In this document: positions 1-8,902 of the stretch, piece by piece | How positions within the stretch are numbered: position 1 is the first letter of the stretch | Layout: each line of letters opens with the position of its first letter | Assembly (NCBI RefSeq): GCF_028747805.1 | Contig: NZ_CP114887.1 | Coordinates: forward strand, 613,501 to 677,500 | Direction: 5' to 3' | From: Solibacillus daqui | GTDB taxonomy: Bacteria; Bacillota; Bacilli; Bacillales_A; Planococcaceae | Length of the DNA stretch: 64,000 bases | The notes under the pieces: generated by a model | What the model saw: only the letters and a program-made list of their open reading frames with translations | Databases searched by the model: none | What the model was told of the DNA's origin: nothing | Made by a program: the position numbers and the translations under genes

Positions 1-292
1 TGTGTTTATCGGAAATGTGCTCGTGTTGAATATTTATTATCACAAAAAATTACAGCTGAATATGCTAGTATATTGGCGAAAAATCGGCAAACTCATTGCT
101 ATTATTAGTGTAGTTGCTCTATTAGGGTTTGGTTTAAAAGAGCTATTTTTAGTAGATGACTGGGGCTCATTATTTACGTATATCGTGATTTACTCCGCGC
201 TCTATTGTGTCGTAATCTATTTTACGTATTTGTCAAAAAACGAAAAACAATGGATGCTTACTAAAGTGAAGCGCCTGAAGAATAGAGGCTAA
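1..292 (+). CDS. Polysaccharide flippase (Wzx/MATE-like), C-terminal fragment
   Basis: The reading frame is open from the window edge and ends with TAA at 290-292, so only the last ~96 residues are visible. Two hydrophobic helices (around residues 30-48 and 58-76) are followed by a basic cytoplasmic tail. The pattern of a final loop ending in an NIYYHKK-like stretch, then two membrane segments, resembles the C-terminus of oligosaccharide flippases that move lipid-linked repeat units across the membrane. The next gene, a glycosyltransferase, starts 23 bp downstream in the same direction, which suits a polysaccharide operon. The family call rests on this short tail plus context and is tentative; a polymerase or other polytopic protein is possible. 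Confidence 0.55.
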   Translation, partial: VFIGNVLVLNIYYHKKLQLNMLVYWRKIGKLIAIISVVALLGFGLKELFLVDDWGSLFTYIVIYSALYCVVIYFTYLSKNEKQWMLTKVKRLKNRG

Positions 293-315
293 GCTCAGAA
301 AGGAGGCAATTCAAT

Positions 316-1020
316 ATGATACCTAAAAAGATTCACTATTGCTGGTTTGGCGGCAAAGAATTAGATGAAAAATCTAAAGGCTATATACAAAGCTGGAAGA
401 AATACCTACCTGAATATGAAATCATCGAATGGAATGAAACGAGTTTTGATCTGAGTCAAAATGACTTTGTAAGAGAGGCTTATGAACAAAAAAAATATGC
501 ATTCGTTTCCGATTATGTCAGGTTATACGCGTTATATCATCACGGTGGCATATATATGGATACAGATGTAGAAGTGATAAAATCTTTCAATGATCTATTA
601 ACTAATAGGGCGTTCACAGGTGTTGAACGAGGCGACTATTGTATAACGGGCACAATGGGAGCAGAGGCATACCATCCATGGATAGAGAAATTGCTACATT
701 ACTATAATGGAAGAAAGTTCATTTTAGATAATGGTGAACTTGATTTAACGACAAACACAGTCATTATTACGAAAATCACAAAAGAGCATTATGGATGGAA
801 AGAGGGCAATACGTATTCTGAATTAGCTGAAGGAATCGCTATTTACCCTTTTGATTACTTTTGTGCTAAAAATGGCATGACGAATGAGTATCATATTACA
901 GACAATACATATACGGTACATCATTTTAATGGATCATGGGCGTCTAAGTCGAATAAATTATTGAAAAATTATGTTCGAATAATTAGAAGACTATTTTTCA
1001 ATAAAAAATACAAAATTTAG
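316..1020 (+). CDS. DXD-type glycosyltransferase (GT32-like, capsular/EPS family)
   Basis: A 234-residue cytoplasmic glycosyltransferase. The N-terminus MIPKKIHYCWFGG, the block SDYVRLYALYHHGGIYMDTD and a late HHFNGSW motif are typical of the Gly_transf_sug / OCH1-like family. The DTD at about residues 82-84 is the metal and nucleotide-sugar binding DXD motif. It probably adds one sugar to a lipid-linked repeat unit; donor and acceptor cannot be read from sequence. The start follows AAAGGAGG with a spacing of about 9 bp. It sits between the flippase and a GT4 glycosyltransferase 18 bp downstream, in a tight operon. Confidence 0.85.
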   Translation: MIPKKIHYCWFGGKELDEKSKGYIQSWKKYLPEYEIIEWNETSFDLSQNDFVREAYEQKKYAFVSDYVRLYALYHHGGIYMDTDVEVIKSFNDLLTNRAFTGVERGDYCITGTMGAEAYHPWIEKLLHYYNGRKFILDNGELDLTTNTVIITKITKEHYGWKEGNTYSELAEGIAIYPFDYFCAKNGMTNEYHITDNTYTVHHFNGSWASKSNKLLKNYVRIIRRLFFNKKYKI

Positions 1021-1037
1021 TTAGAAAAGAGAAGGAT

Positions 1038-2153
1038 ATGAAAATACTATTTGTAGCCTCCGTATACCGTCACCTTACAGTATTCCATATCCCCTATATG
1101 CAGTATTTCCAATCGCAAGGATATGAAGTATGGGCCGCGGCAGGTATCGGAAATGAAGATAAAGAGAATTTACAGAAATTGAATATAAAATGCGTAGACA
1201 TACCTTTTTCAAGAAGTCCGCTTAGTGCACAAAATATGACAGCGTACCAAGCACTCAAAAAGTTGTTCCATAGTGAACGCTTTGACTTAGTGCATGTACA
1301 TACACCGATAGCTGCGTTATTATCAAGAGCGGCTTTTCGAAATGTCAAGCATGGAAAAATCGTTTATACAGCGCACGGCTTTCATTTTTATAAGGGAGCG
1401 CCGAAACAAAATTGGCTTATCTATTATACAGCCGAAAAGTTGGCCGCAAAATGGACAGATTATTTAATTACGATGAATGATGAAGATTATAAAAATGCTC
1501 AAAAATTATTGCCAGTGGAGAAAATTTCATACGTGCATGGTGTTGGCGTAGAGTTTACTACAGAAGTATTAACATCATCAGAAAAAGCTGAAATGAAGGC
1601 TCAGCTTAGTTTACCAAATGATGCCGTTGTTATTTCATGTGTTGCAGAGATGAATTCCAATAAAAATCATCAGTTTTTACTTCGGAATTGGCAACAGTTG
1701 AAGCAGGACAATCCAAACTTAGAGCTATTATTAATTGGTAATGGCGAAATGGAACATGAATTACAGACATATGTAGCAAAAGAGCAATTAGTAGGCATTC
1801 ATTTTTTAGGGTATAGGCGAGATGTTCCAGAGCTGCTTCAAATTTCAGATATCGTCACATTGCTATCTCATCGCGAGGGGCTACCGAAAAGTATAATGGA
1901 AGCAATGGAGGCAAGTATTCCTTGTGTTGTAACAAATACGAGGGGGCTACGTGATTTAGTTCAAACAAATGAAAATGGCTATGTCATTGAACATGGGGAC
2001 GACCAATCCCTTAAAGTAGCCTTTACAAAGCTAGCACAATCAGCGCAGCTAAGAGAGCAAATGGGGCAGCGAGCGAAACAATTAGTAGAGCCGTTTGTGT
2101 TGGACAAGGTTTTACAGGAATATAGTACGATTTATAAGAAATTGCTAAAGTAG
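1038..2153 (+). CDS. GT4-family glycosyltransferase (EpsD/EpsF-like)
   Basis: A 371-residue GT-B fold glycosyltransferase. The N-terminal domain has FVASVYRHLTVFHIPYM and HVHTPIAALLSR followed by YTAHGFHFYKG, the usual acceptor-side motifs of EpsD-type enzymes. The C-terminal domain has CVAEMNSNKNHQFLL and GLPKSIMEAMEASIPCVVT, the E-rich nucleotide-sugar binding region of GT4 proteins. It should transfer a hexose or N-acetylhexosamine in exopolysaccharide repeat assembly. The start has AGAAGGAT just upstream, and galE follows after 8 bp, so the two are probably cotranscribed. Confidence 0.88.
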   Translation: MKILFVASVYRHLTVFHIPYMQYFQSQGYEVWAAAGIGNEDKENLQKLNIKCVDIPFSRSPLSAQNMTAYQALKKLFHSERFDLVHVHTPIAALLSRAAFRNVKHGKIVYTAHGFHFYKGAPKQNWLIYYTAEKLAAKWTDYLITMNDEDYKNAQKLLPVEKISYVHGVGVEFTTEVLTSSEKAEMKAQLSLPNDAVVISCVAEMNSNKNHQFLLRNWQQLKQDNPNLELLLIGNGEMEHELQTYVAKEQLVGIHFLGYRRDVPELLQISDIVTLLSHREGLPKSIMEAMEASIPCVVTNTRGLRDLVQTNENGYVIEHGDDQSLKVAFTKLAQSAQLREQMGQRAKQLVEPFVLDKVLQEYSTIYKKLLK

Positions 2154-2161
2154 GTGAAAGC

Positions 2162-3181
2162 ATGACGATTCTAGTCACGGGTGGCCTAGGTTTTATAGGT
2201 AGCCATACAGTAGTAGAATTAATTGAACAAGGGGAAGATTGTTTAATCATTGATAATTTATCAAAATCTGCTATTGATGTATTAGAGCGAATCGAAACAA
2301 TTGTTCATAAGAAAATTCCATTTATTCAATTAGATTTATTGGACTTAGAAAAGTTGCGAACGGTTTTTAAGGAAAACGCGATTACCGCTGTCATTCATTT
2401 TGCAGGCTTTAAATCGGTAGGTGAATCTGTTCGTAATCCACTGATGTATTATCAAAACAATTTAATGAGTACGCTCAACTTGCTCGATGTGATGAAAGAA
2501 TTTGATGTGAAGAAATTGGTCTTTAGTTCTTCTGCAACGGTTTATGGCGACTTGCATACACCGCCACTAAAGGAAGATTTATCCCTTCATGCACCGAATC
2601 CATACGGTCGTACAAAATTAATGCTAGAAGAAATTTTACAGGATATCGTTGCGGCACAAGCTGGCTGGAGTTTTGCGTTAATGCGTTATTTTAATCCAAT
2701 TGGCGCGCATAAAAGTGGCTTGTTAGGAGAAATGCCCTTTGGTGTGCCAAATAACTTGATGCCTCATATTTTAAAAGCAGCTAGCGGAGAAACTGCGGCA
2801 TTACAAGTATTTGGTGGCGATTATGAAACCGAGGACGGTAGCTGTATCAGGGATTTTATTCATGTGATGGATTTAGCAAAGGGACATGTAAAAGCGCTAA
2901 ATTATATAAAAACACTTGAAGGCTGTGAGGCGTTTAATCTTGGGACGGGGATCGGTTACTCTGTTTTTGATTTAATTCGTACTTTTGAAGATGTAAATAG
3001 CGTAAAGGTTCCATTTGACATTGTTGCACGCCGAGAAGGGGATATTGTTGCAAGTATTGCTGATATTTCCAAAGCGAGCATGCTGCTTGGATGGGATGCT
3101 CAGTATGATTTGCAGGCTATGTGTTATGATTCATGGAATTGGTATCAAAATATTTTACATAGCATGACCGAAGATTGTTAG
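2162..3181 (+). CDS. galE: UDP-glucose 4-epimerase
   Basis: A 339-residue short-chain dehydrogenase-type epimerase that interconverts UDP-glucose and UDP-galactose (possibly also the GlcNAc/GalNAc pair). The NAD-binding GGLGFIGSH is at residues 7-15, the catalytic SSSATVYG at 122-129, and the Tyr-x3-Lys pair in NPYGRTK at Tyr148/Lys152. The length is normal for GalE. Within this operon it would supply UDP-Gal for the neighbouring glycosyltransferases. The ATG at 2162 has GTGAAAG upstream and follows the previous stop by 8 bp. Confidence 0.93.
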   Translation: MTILVTGGLGFIGSHTVVELIEQGEDCLIIDNLSKSAIDVLERIETIVHKKIPFIQLDLLDLEKLRTVFKENAITAVIHFAGFKSVGESVRNPLMYYQNNLMSTLNLLDVMKEFDVKKLVFSSSATVYGDLHTPPLKEDLSLHAPNPYGRTKLMLEEILQDIVAAQAGWSFALMRYFNPIGAHKSGLLGEMPFGVPNNLMPHILKAASGETAALQVFGGDYETEDGSCIRDFIHVMDLAKGHVKALNYIKTLEGCEAFNLGTGIGYSVFDLIRTFEDVNSVKVPFDIVARREGDIVASIADISKASMLLGWDAQYDLQAMCYDSWNWYQNILHSMTEDC

Positions 3182-3244
3182 TTTGTAAGTGTTAGCAGGA
3201 GTACATTCTTAACCACTGAAATAGGTAGTAATGGGGAGTAATTT

Positions 3245-4111
3245 ATGAAGGTATTGATAATCGGAAAAAATGGTTATGTAGCCCAAAAATTAGTAAAAGC
3301 ATGCAAGAATAATCCGCTAATTACGGATACAGTAGCAGTAAGTGTGCGTCAGGGAATAAAGGATATTGAATTTAATCATTTTGACGTATGTATCCACACA
3401 GCCGCGTTAGTTCATAAGAAGGAAAGCCATTATCAAGAAGCAGATTATTTTAAGGTGAATACAGATTTAACGATTGAAATTGCTGAAAATGCTAAGAGTC
3501 AAGGTGTAAAGCATTTTATTTTCTTAAGTACGATGGCTGTGTATGGACAACAACGAGGCGAAATTAATGGACATAGCTCGTTAAAGCCAACAACTTTTTA
3601 TGGAAAGTCTAAATTGGCTGCCGAACAAGCATTACAAGCATTACAAGATGAGTATTTTTCGGTATCTATTGTTCGACCACCGATGATTTATGGACCGAAT
3701 TGTCCGGGGAATTATGCCTTGCTTCGGAAATTGGCAAAGAATACGCCAATCTTTCCTTCTATTGAAAATGAACGTAGTATGTTATTTATTGATCATTTAT
3801 GTGAATTTATTAATCAATTGATTTTGAGTAAAGATGCTGGCATTTTCCATCCGCAAGATGGGGCTTTTATGAATACGTCGCAAATGGTGTTAATGATTTC
3901 TAAGCACAATAATCACCGTATTTTTTTGAGTAAGATAGGTAGAGCTCTAATAACTAAAACACTTTCGAATGTCTCGTTAATGAATAAAGTCTTTGGGAAT
4001 TTGACATATGCGCAAAATATTTCACAGTATAACGGGAATTCGTATCAGAAATTCAATCTAGCTGAGGCAATTGAACTTACAGAACGGCAGTGGAAGGAGG
4101 ATGTCAAATGA
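3245..4111 (+). CDS. NAD-dependent epimerase/dehydratase (polysaccharide gene)
   Basis: A 288-residue extended SDR protein. The glycine-rich loop reads IIGKNGYVAQ (a variant of GxxGxxG), LSTMAVYGQ carries the catalytic Ser/Thr, and FYGKSK supplies Tyr119 and Lys123. It lacks the signature of a specific epimerase, so the nucleotide-sugar substrate is unknown. Similar genes often sit beside the initiating sugar transferase, where they make or modify the sugar that enzyme uses. The stop overlaps the next start as ATGA (4108-4111), suggesting translational coupling. Confidence 0.85.
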   Translation: MKVLIIGKNGYVAQKLVKACKNNPLITDTVAVSVRQGIKDIEFNHFDVCIHTAALVHKKESHYQEADYFKVNTDLTIEIAENAKSQGVKHFIFLSTMAVYGQQRGEINGHSSLKPTTFYGKSKLAAEQALQALQDEYFSVSIVRPPMIYGPNCPGNYALLRKLAKNTPIFPSIENERSMLFIDHLCEFINQLILSKDAGIFHPQDGAFMNTSQMVLMISKHNNHRIFLSKIGRALITKTLSNVSLMNKVFGNLTYAQNISQYNGNSYQKFNLAEAIELTERQWKEDVK

Positions 4112-4671
4112 AGCGTCTGTTAGATTTTTTCCTTTCTTTGGTTGCAATCATTATTTTTGCAATTCCGATGTTACTAGTGGCCATTTGGATCAAGCTAGAT
4201 TCGAAAGGACCTATTCTATTCAAACAAAAGCGAGTTGGTTTGAATGGTGAATTATTTGAAATTTATAAGTTTCGTTCTATGTATACAGAAACACCGAATG
4301 TATCGACTGAAGCTTTAGGGGATCCTAGTGTGTATATTACGAAAGTAGGGAAATTTATACGCAAAACGAGCTTAGATGAGCTGCCCCAACTTTTTAATAT
4401 CTTAAAAGGTGATATGTCGGTGGTAGGACCTCGCCCTGCACTTTATAATCAGTATGAGTTAATCGCAATGCGCGATGAGGTAAATGTCAACGCAGTGAGA
4501 CCGGGATTAACAGGATATGCGCAGGTAATGGGACGTGACTTTATCTCCGACGAAGAAAAGGTTCGTTATGATCTACATTATGTAGAAAATAAGGGTATTG
4601 GTTTTGATTTGAAAATTATTTGGCTGACGTTCTTTAGTGTGTTAAAGGCTGAAGGGGTTAAATTGAAATAA
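4108..4671 (+). CDS. Initiating sugar-phosphate transferase (bacterial sugar transferase, EpsL/PglC-like)
   Basis: A 187-residue monotopic phosphoglycosyl transferase that attaches the first sugar-1-phosphate to undecaprenyl phosphate. The N-terminus has one hydrophobic re-entrant helix (about residues 7-28), followed by the family blocks GPILFKQKRVG, IYKFRSM, KTSLDELPQL and GDMSVVGPRP, then RPGLTGYAQV. I chose ATG 4108 because GGAGG at 4096-4100 is well placed and the start overlaps the previous stop; a GTG at 4090 would lie before this ribosome binding site. It is the last gene of the polysaccharide operon and is followed by a terminator. Confidence 0.92.
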   Translation: MKRLLDFFLSLVAIIIFAIPMLLVAIWIKLDSKGPILFKQKRVGLNGELFEIYKFRSMYTETPNVSTEALGDPSVYITKVGKFIRKTSLDELPQLFNILKGDMSVVGPRPALYNQYELIAMRDEVNVNAVRPGLTGYAQVMGRDFISDEEKVRYDLHYVENKGIGFDLKIIWLTFFSVLKAEGVKLK

Positions 4672-5086
4672 ATTTAGAAGATGGCTCCTTGGTAACGGTA
4701 CGCCCTTCAGGAACCGAGCCGAAATGTAAGTAAATCACAATTCAAAATGAGTGGCCTTATTTAACTCGAAATATTAGGCAACATCAAACTTAAAAAATCG
4801 CTGAATGAATAAGATATTAGTAACTTTACCAAAAGCATTGTGGAATGAAAATTTCTGCAGTGCTTTTGTTTTTTTCTTTAAAGATTATAGACTTACTAGT
4901 ACCGTACCCCTATATTTCCAAACTTTCATTTGAGAATATTATAAAATTACGTAGCGTAAAAAAGTTCAATTTCTAGCGATGTATCGTTAGAATCCGTATT
5001 AATTTTGCCCCTTGCAGTATTAAATTCTTTGTACGAACCGATATAAAGTGTATATACTATTTTGGAAAATTGAAGGAGCTTAAAAA
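4672..5086. other. Intergenic region, 415 bp
   Basis: I see no gene here. At 4683-4720 there is an imperfect inverted repeat (GGCTC...GAGCC outer stem with inner GGT...ACC) richer in GC than its surroundings, which may be a structured RNA or decayed terminator; I could not match it to a known riboswitch. A clear terminator is at 4831-4876. Near the 3' end TATACT at 5053-5058 is a plausible -10 for the next gene, with only a weak -35 (TTGTAC at 5029-5034). Confidence 0.5.
4831..4876 (+). terminator. Intrinsic terminator of the polysaccharide operon
   Basis: AAAAGCATTG (4831-4840) pairs with CAGTGCTTTT (4858-4867), with one G-T pair, followed by GTTTTTTT. Confidence 0.8.
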
Positions 5087-6202
5087 ATGAAGAAAATATT
5101 TATTACGGCATTATTCGTGTTACTCATAAGCTTAAACCTACACACAACAAATACATATGCCAATTCCTACGGTGTTGTAGAGGATGGCTCAAACCGCACA
5201 TTTGTACCGCTACGCATGATTGCAGAAACATTTTCAGTGGCTGTCGATTGGGACAATGCCAGTAAGGTTGTGACAATCGACAATAAATACAAGCTAACGC
5301 TGGGAAGTAAGGCGATTAAAAGTGCGGGACAAGTCATTCGCCAAATGGATACACAGCCGAAGATGCTTCAAAACGCAGTGTATGTTCCTGTGCGTGAAGT
5401 CGCATTTTTATTTGATGCACCGATGAATTGGGATCAAGCGAAAAAAGAAGTTTCCTATCAGGTTGGAGCAAATACATATAAGGTTTCAGTCTATCCAGAG
5501 CAAGTTATGAGCAAGCCAAAAGTAACGGTGACAAAGAAAACAGTCAATGCTGGTGGGAAAAAACTAGCGATGAATGTGGTGTCTGTGAATTTATTAGCGC
5601 CGAATACATCATTGCATGTGGAGCTTGCGAATGACAAATTAGGTTCAGTTGGTTCGTTAGCTGCCATTGCAAAAAAGCATAATGCACAAGTTGCGATTAA
5701 CGGTAATTATTTTGATGCCTATTCGAATTCTAGCTACCGTACAGTGTACAACGGTTTAGTGATGAACGGTGAGCGTGTAAAGGTATTTGATCTAAAATTC
5801 TCGGTATTTTATGTGTTAAAGGATGGCAATGTCGGCATTTTACCAGGCGATCAATTTATGAAACTATTTGCAGAGGGAAATGTACAAGAAGCGATTCAAG
5901 TAGGACCGCGTTTATTAACAAATGGCTCGGTAACGGTTGATCCGATTGCAGAAGGCTTTTCAAGTCACAAAATTTTGAGCTCACCTGGTGCGAGAAGTGC
6001 GATTGGTATTTTACCAAATCGTCAGCTTATTTTTGTAACAACAAGTGGTGCAACTGTACAACAACTTGCTTCAGCGATGAAACAATTAGGCGCAGTGGAT
6101 GCGATGAATTCCGATGGTGGTGCATCAAGCGGTCTTTATGCAAACGGGAAATATATCACACCACCAGGACGCGATATTGCAGTCGGCTTACTAGTGAAAT
6201 AA
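5087..6202 (+). CDS. Secreted copper-amine-oxidase-N / phosphodiester glycosidase (NAGPA) protein
   Basis: A 371-residue exported protein with a signal peptide (residues 1-25, ending TYA-NS). Residues ~30-115 form a copper amine oxidase N-terminal-like module with the repeated pattern FVPLRMIAE...VDWD and VYVPVREVA...MNWD; this is a wall-associated stalk domain that does not itself imply oxidase activity. Residues ~160-371 are a NAGPA-type phosphodiester glycosidase domain, with VAINGNYFD, VGPRLL, SPGARSAIG and the conserved SDGGASSG. Such enzymes cleave sugar-phosphodiester bonds, so a wall-polymer or glycolipid substrate is possible. It has no SLH domain. A second NAGPA protein lies at 14324. 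Confidence 0.85.
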   Translation: MKKIFITALFVLLISLNLHTTNTYANSYGVVEDGSNRTFVPLRMIAETFSVAVDWDNASKVVTIDNKYKLTLGSKAIKSAGQVIRQMDTQPKMLQNAVYVPVREVAFLFDAPMNWDQAKKEVSYQVGANTYKVSVYPEQVMSKPKVTVTKKTVNAGGKKLAMNVVSVNLLAPNTSLHVELANDKLGSVGSLAAIAKKHNAQVAINGNYFDAYSNSSYRTVYNGLVMNGERVKVFDLKFSVFYVLKDGNVGILPGDQFMKLFAEGNVQEAIQVGPRLLTNGSVTVDPIAEGFSSHKILSSPGARSAIGILPNRQLIFVTTSGATVQQLASAMKQLGAVDAMNSDGGASSGLYANGKYITPPGRDIAVGLLVK

Positions 6203-6288
6203 TCGTGTATATTCGAACATGTCCCACTTTCTCTACCAATCATTTGGTAAGATAAAAACGACAACAATGATGTGAGATGAGGAAGCCT

Positions 6289-8106
6289 ATGAAATTTTTT
6301 AAAATCATGTTGAGTGTGCTACTTTTTACTGCGCTATTGCCAAATCCGTTTGTTATGGCGCAGGAGGAAGGGCCGCAATATATAGTGACAACGACAAATG
6401 GCGTGTCACTGACAGCAAGTGCAGATGAAAAAGGGATGGTTGTCGCGAAATTATCTAAGGGTGCGCGAGTGAATTTTGTTCGCCAACAGGACAATTGGGT
6501 GAAGGTAGATTACAAAGGTAGGCTAGGCTGGGTGCCAAGTGAAACCATTGCACCGTTTACTGCAGATTTATTGTCTATTTATGCAGGCTATTATCAGCAG
6601 CTTTCAAAATTTGACCATATTATATACGCCTTAGTTGCTGATTTTACACAGGATGGTATCGAGGACCTTTATATCGTAAGTGATGCAGATCCATCAAAAG
6701 GTCAGTATGAAGAATACATATATAGCGGTGAACAACTGATTTATCAAAAGAACAGTAAAAGCGGCTTAACCATTTTAAAAAACGGTGATAACTATTACGT
6801 ATATCATCATACTCAAACGAATGATGAAAAAAAGTATAAGCTTAAGCAATTAAACAGCCAAGCCAAAACCGATTATTTTGAAGTGAGTGCAGGCAAAGAA
6901 AGCTACGAAATTACTGCAAATAGTTATGTAAAGTCGTATTTTGTATTGAGTGCAGGGGATGGCTCTTTGGATGAGCAAACGTTCACCTATGAGCAAGTTG
7001 CCTCAAAGGATTATTACGGGGCAGAGCTAAAAAATGATTATGAAGAATCGATTTACTTAGAGAATTATGCGTTGTCAAAGGATGGTCAAACAACGACATT
7101 AATGGAGCAGGACTACCGTGAATTATTTTCGACCTATGAAAAATCAAAAGTAATCAAAGTAATTTACGATGATCACTATAAATCATCTGCATTGAATGAG
7201 CGCTTCCAATTTGATAGTAATCGTATAAAAAAGGAATTATTGGATTTAGCGGAGACGGTACTGCCTGAAAAGCAATTCGATTTTGAACAAACGGAGCTTG
7301 AAAAACTACAGCTAATGCTTGACCAATCTGTTTATTTAGAAATCCCTTACAAAAGTATGGTTGAGCGAAATATGTTGACGTATTTTAAAGCGGTACAGCG
7401 CGGAATAGCAAAAGGTATGACCGGCTTTGATTCAACGCAGTTACTCATAACGAACAACGAAACAGCTATTACATATGAACGAGCTTCTATCGATCAAATA
7501 ATTTACGATTTTTATGGTGTGAAAATGAAGCCAGATGATTTTAACCAGTTGGCTAATGATACGGGCTACTTGATGACCGATGAAAATTATGTAGCAAACA
7601 TAATAGAGGAAACTCAAGTGGAGACATACATATATCGTCAGCTTTTAGCGATAGAAACGTTAGAAAACGGCTATATTGCACTGAATTACACGGATTATGA
7701 AATGCCACATGAGATGAAGGTTTCGCCAGCAAATGAAAGCATGATTATTGCAGGTAACAAAGTCGGACAGGGGTATGTACTTTTAAAAAGACTGCCATTT
7801 AAATCAGATGTGAAGTTCGTCTATATCGATACTGTGGACTCGCTTGATTATTTAAATGTAAATCAATTCGGTGTATATGAAAATTCTTTGGATGCTATTC
7901 AGAAACTATCTGCAGAGCAAAAAGCGGGGCAAACAGAGGAAAAACAGGAAATGGAAGTAACGGAAACAGAGGAGGATGCACGAGCGCAACTTGAAGCGGA
8001 AGCCGAACCACCAATTAGTTGGTGGCTATTATTAGGGGGAGCTATGTTAGTAGTGAGTACTTTTGCATCGTCGTATTATTTTTATCGTAAACGTATTTTT
8101 AAATAA
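6289..8106 (+). CDS. Secreted SH3-domain protein with C-terminal membrane anchor, function unknown
   Basis: A protein of about 605 residues. ATG 6289 is preferred over the in-frame ATG at 6277 because GATGAGG sits at the right distance before it. A signal peptide (~1-25, ending VMA-QE) is followed by a bacterial SH3 domain (~30-75; VSLTASADEKGMVVAKL and GRLGWVPSE). A long central part (80-540) has no family I can recognise. An acidic linker (TEEKQEMEVTETEED) and one membrane helix (WWLLLGGAMLVVSTFA) precede a basic tail. It is therefore probably anchored facing the wall, perhaps binding peptidoglycan through SH3. No downstream gene shares its operon. Confidence 0.7.
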   Translation: MKFFKIMLSVLLFTALLPNPFVMAQEEGPQYIVTTTNGVSLTASADEKGMVVAKLSKGARVNFVRQQDNWVKVDYKGRLGWVPSETIAPFTADLLSIYAGYYQQLSKFDHIIYALVADFTQDGIEDLYIVSDADPSKGQYEEYIYSGEQLIYQKNSKSGLTILKNGDNYYVYHHTQTNDEKKYKLKQLNSQAKTDYFEVSAGKESYEITANSYVKSYFVLSAGDGSLDEQTFTYEQVASKDYYGAELKNDYEESIYLENYALSKDGQTTTLMEQDYRELFSTYEKSKVIKVIYDDHYKSSALNERFQFDSNRIKKELLDLAETVLPEKQFDFEQTELEKLQLMLDQSVYLEIPYKSMVERNMLTYFKAVQRGIAKGMTGFDSTQLLITNNETAITYERASIDQIIYDFYGVKMKPDDFNQLANDTGYLMTDENYVANIIEETQVETYIYRQLLAIETLENGYIALNYTDYEMPHEMKVSPANESMIIAGNKVGQGYVLLKRLPFKSDVKFVYIDTVDSLDYLNVNQFGVYENSLDAIQKLSAEQKAGQTEEKQEMEVTETEEDARAQLEAEAEPPISWWLLLGGAMLVVSTFASSYYFYRKRIFK

Positions 8107-8196
8107 GAAGAAACAACATGTAAATAGTAGGCATATCACCATAATAAGGGGTTGATATTCCTGATAAGGTACTATAATGCTTCGGTGAGCTACGAT

Positions 8197-8335
8197 ATGT
8201 GCGCTTTTCGAAACATACGTGCGAATTTTGTGCAGATCTGTGCGAATTCACGCAAGATACGTGCGAATTTCTGGGGTTTATGTGCGATTTCAGTGCATTT
8301 GCGTGCGAAATTAAAAAAATACATGCAAATAACCT
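8197..8335 (-). repeat. Phased 20/21-bp repeat array 1 (minus orientation)
   Basis: GTGCG/GTGCA-type starts occur at 8199, 8219, 8240, 8261, 8282, 8303 and (decayed) 8323, spaced 20 or 21 bp, with half-period copies at 8230 and 8293. On the minus strand each unit begins CGCAC(G/A)(C/T)A. The same unit recurs in direct orientation at 45121-45305 and 46357-46495. There are no unique spacers and no cas genes. Confidence 0.8.
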
Positions 8336-8450
8336 AAAAACTCCTTTACTTATTATAATTAGCAGCTACATTTTAATGAAAAATCATCTCATCCTCAATG
8401 AACCAATTAGCTATGGATATTACAAAATAATGACAAGCTCATATTAAATG

Positions 8451-8495
8451 AAAACACGTGAAGAATTCTTTTTTGAATCTTTTCGTGTTTTTTAG
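8451..8495 (+). terminator. Intrinsic terminator
   Basis: AAAACACG...CGTGTTTT outer stem with an inner AAGAATTC/GAATCTT part, followed by a T run. It closes anything transcribed through array 1 before the S-layer promoter. Confidence 0.75.
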
Positions 8496-8708
8496 TTTCT
8501 TAAACAAGAAATATCATCGGAAAATAGCTAAACATCTTATTTATGGATAATAAATAGCGGATTTTTAATAGATAATCAATTGATTGGGATAAATACAATT
8601 ATTAGTAATTAATACCTCATAGAACCATATATTGTATTAAAATGACATCATTGTTAACTATTTTCTAACGTTTGTAATGGAAAATTAATAAAAATGTAAT
8701 AAGAAAAG

Positions 8709-8902
8709 TTAGTACTTTACCAAATGTATGTTATAATCAAATAGAATTATTAATAGAGAAATCTGTTAAAAATAATTCATTAGCGTAAGCGTCAGCCATT
8801 TTCTTTTGGAATACATAGTGAAAAAAGAGTAATAATGGTGAAATTTATAGTTTTGTTTCAAAAAATGTGTTGGAACAATGATACGTCTTAGGAGGAAATT
8901 TA
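8709..8902 (+). promoter_or_regulatory. S-layer gene promoter and ~160-nt leader
   Basis: TATAAT at 8732-8737 with a weak -35 (TTAGTA 8709-8714, spacing 17) starts a leader of about 160 nt that ends in AGGAGG (8890-8895), seven bases before the ATG. Long leaders are common on abundant, stable S-layer mRNAs. Promoter assignment is by consensus only. Confidence 0.6.

Larger units (their letters stand above)
8107..8902. other. Intergenic region, ~800 bp, upstream of the S-layer gene
   Basis: No protein gene is convincing here: the two short frames across 8152-8447 are low-complexity readings of a repeat array. The region holds a possible promoter (TTGATA 8152-8157, TATAAT 8173-8178, spacing 15), the array at 8197-8335, a terminator at 8451-8495 and the S-layer promoter and leader. 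A transcript from the first promoter to the terminator would be about 300 nt and mostly array, but this is inference. Confidence 0.5.

Noticed and set aside
4683..4720. Known riboswitch
   Set aside because: I tried to match c-di-GMP, SAM, preQ1, fluoride and c-di-AMP consensus elements and none fitted.
8152..8447. Small proteins encoded across array 1
   Set aside because: Both overlapping frames are simply different readings of the 20/21-bp repeat (recurrent Arg-Ala-Asn and Cys-Glu-Phe patterns) and lack ribosome sites.
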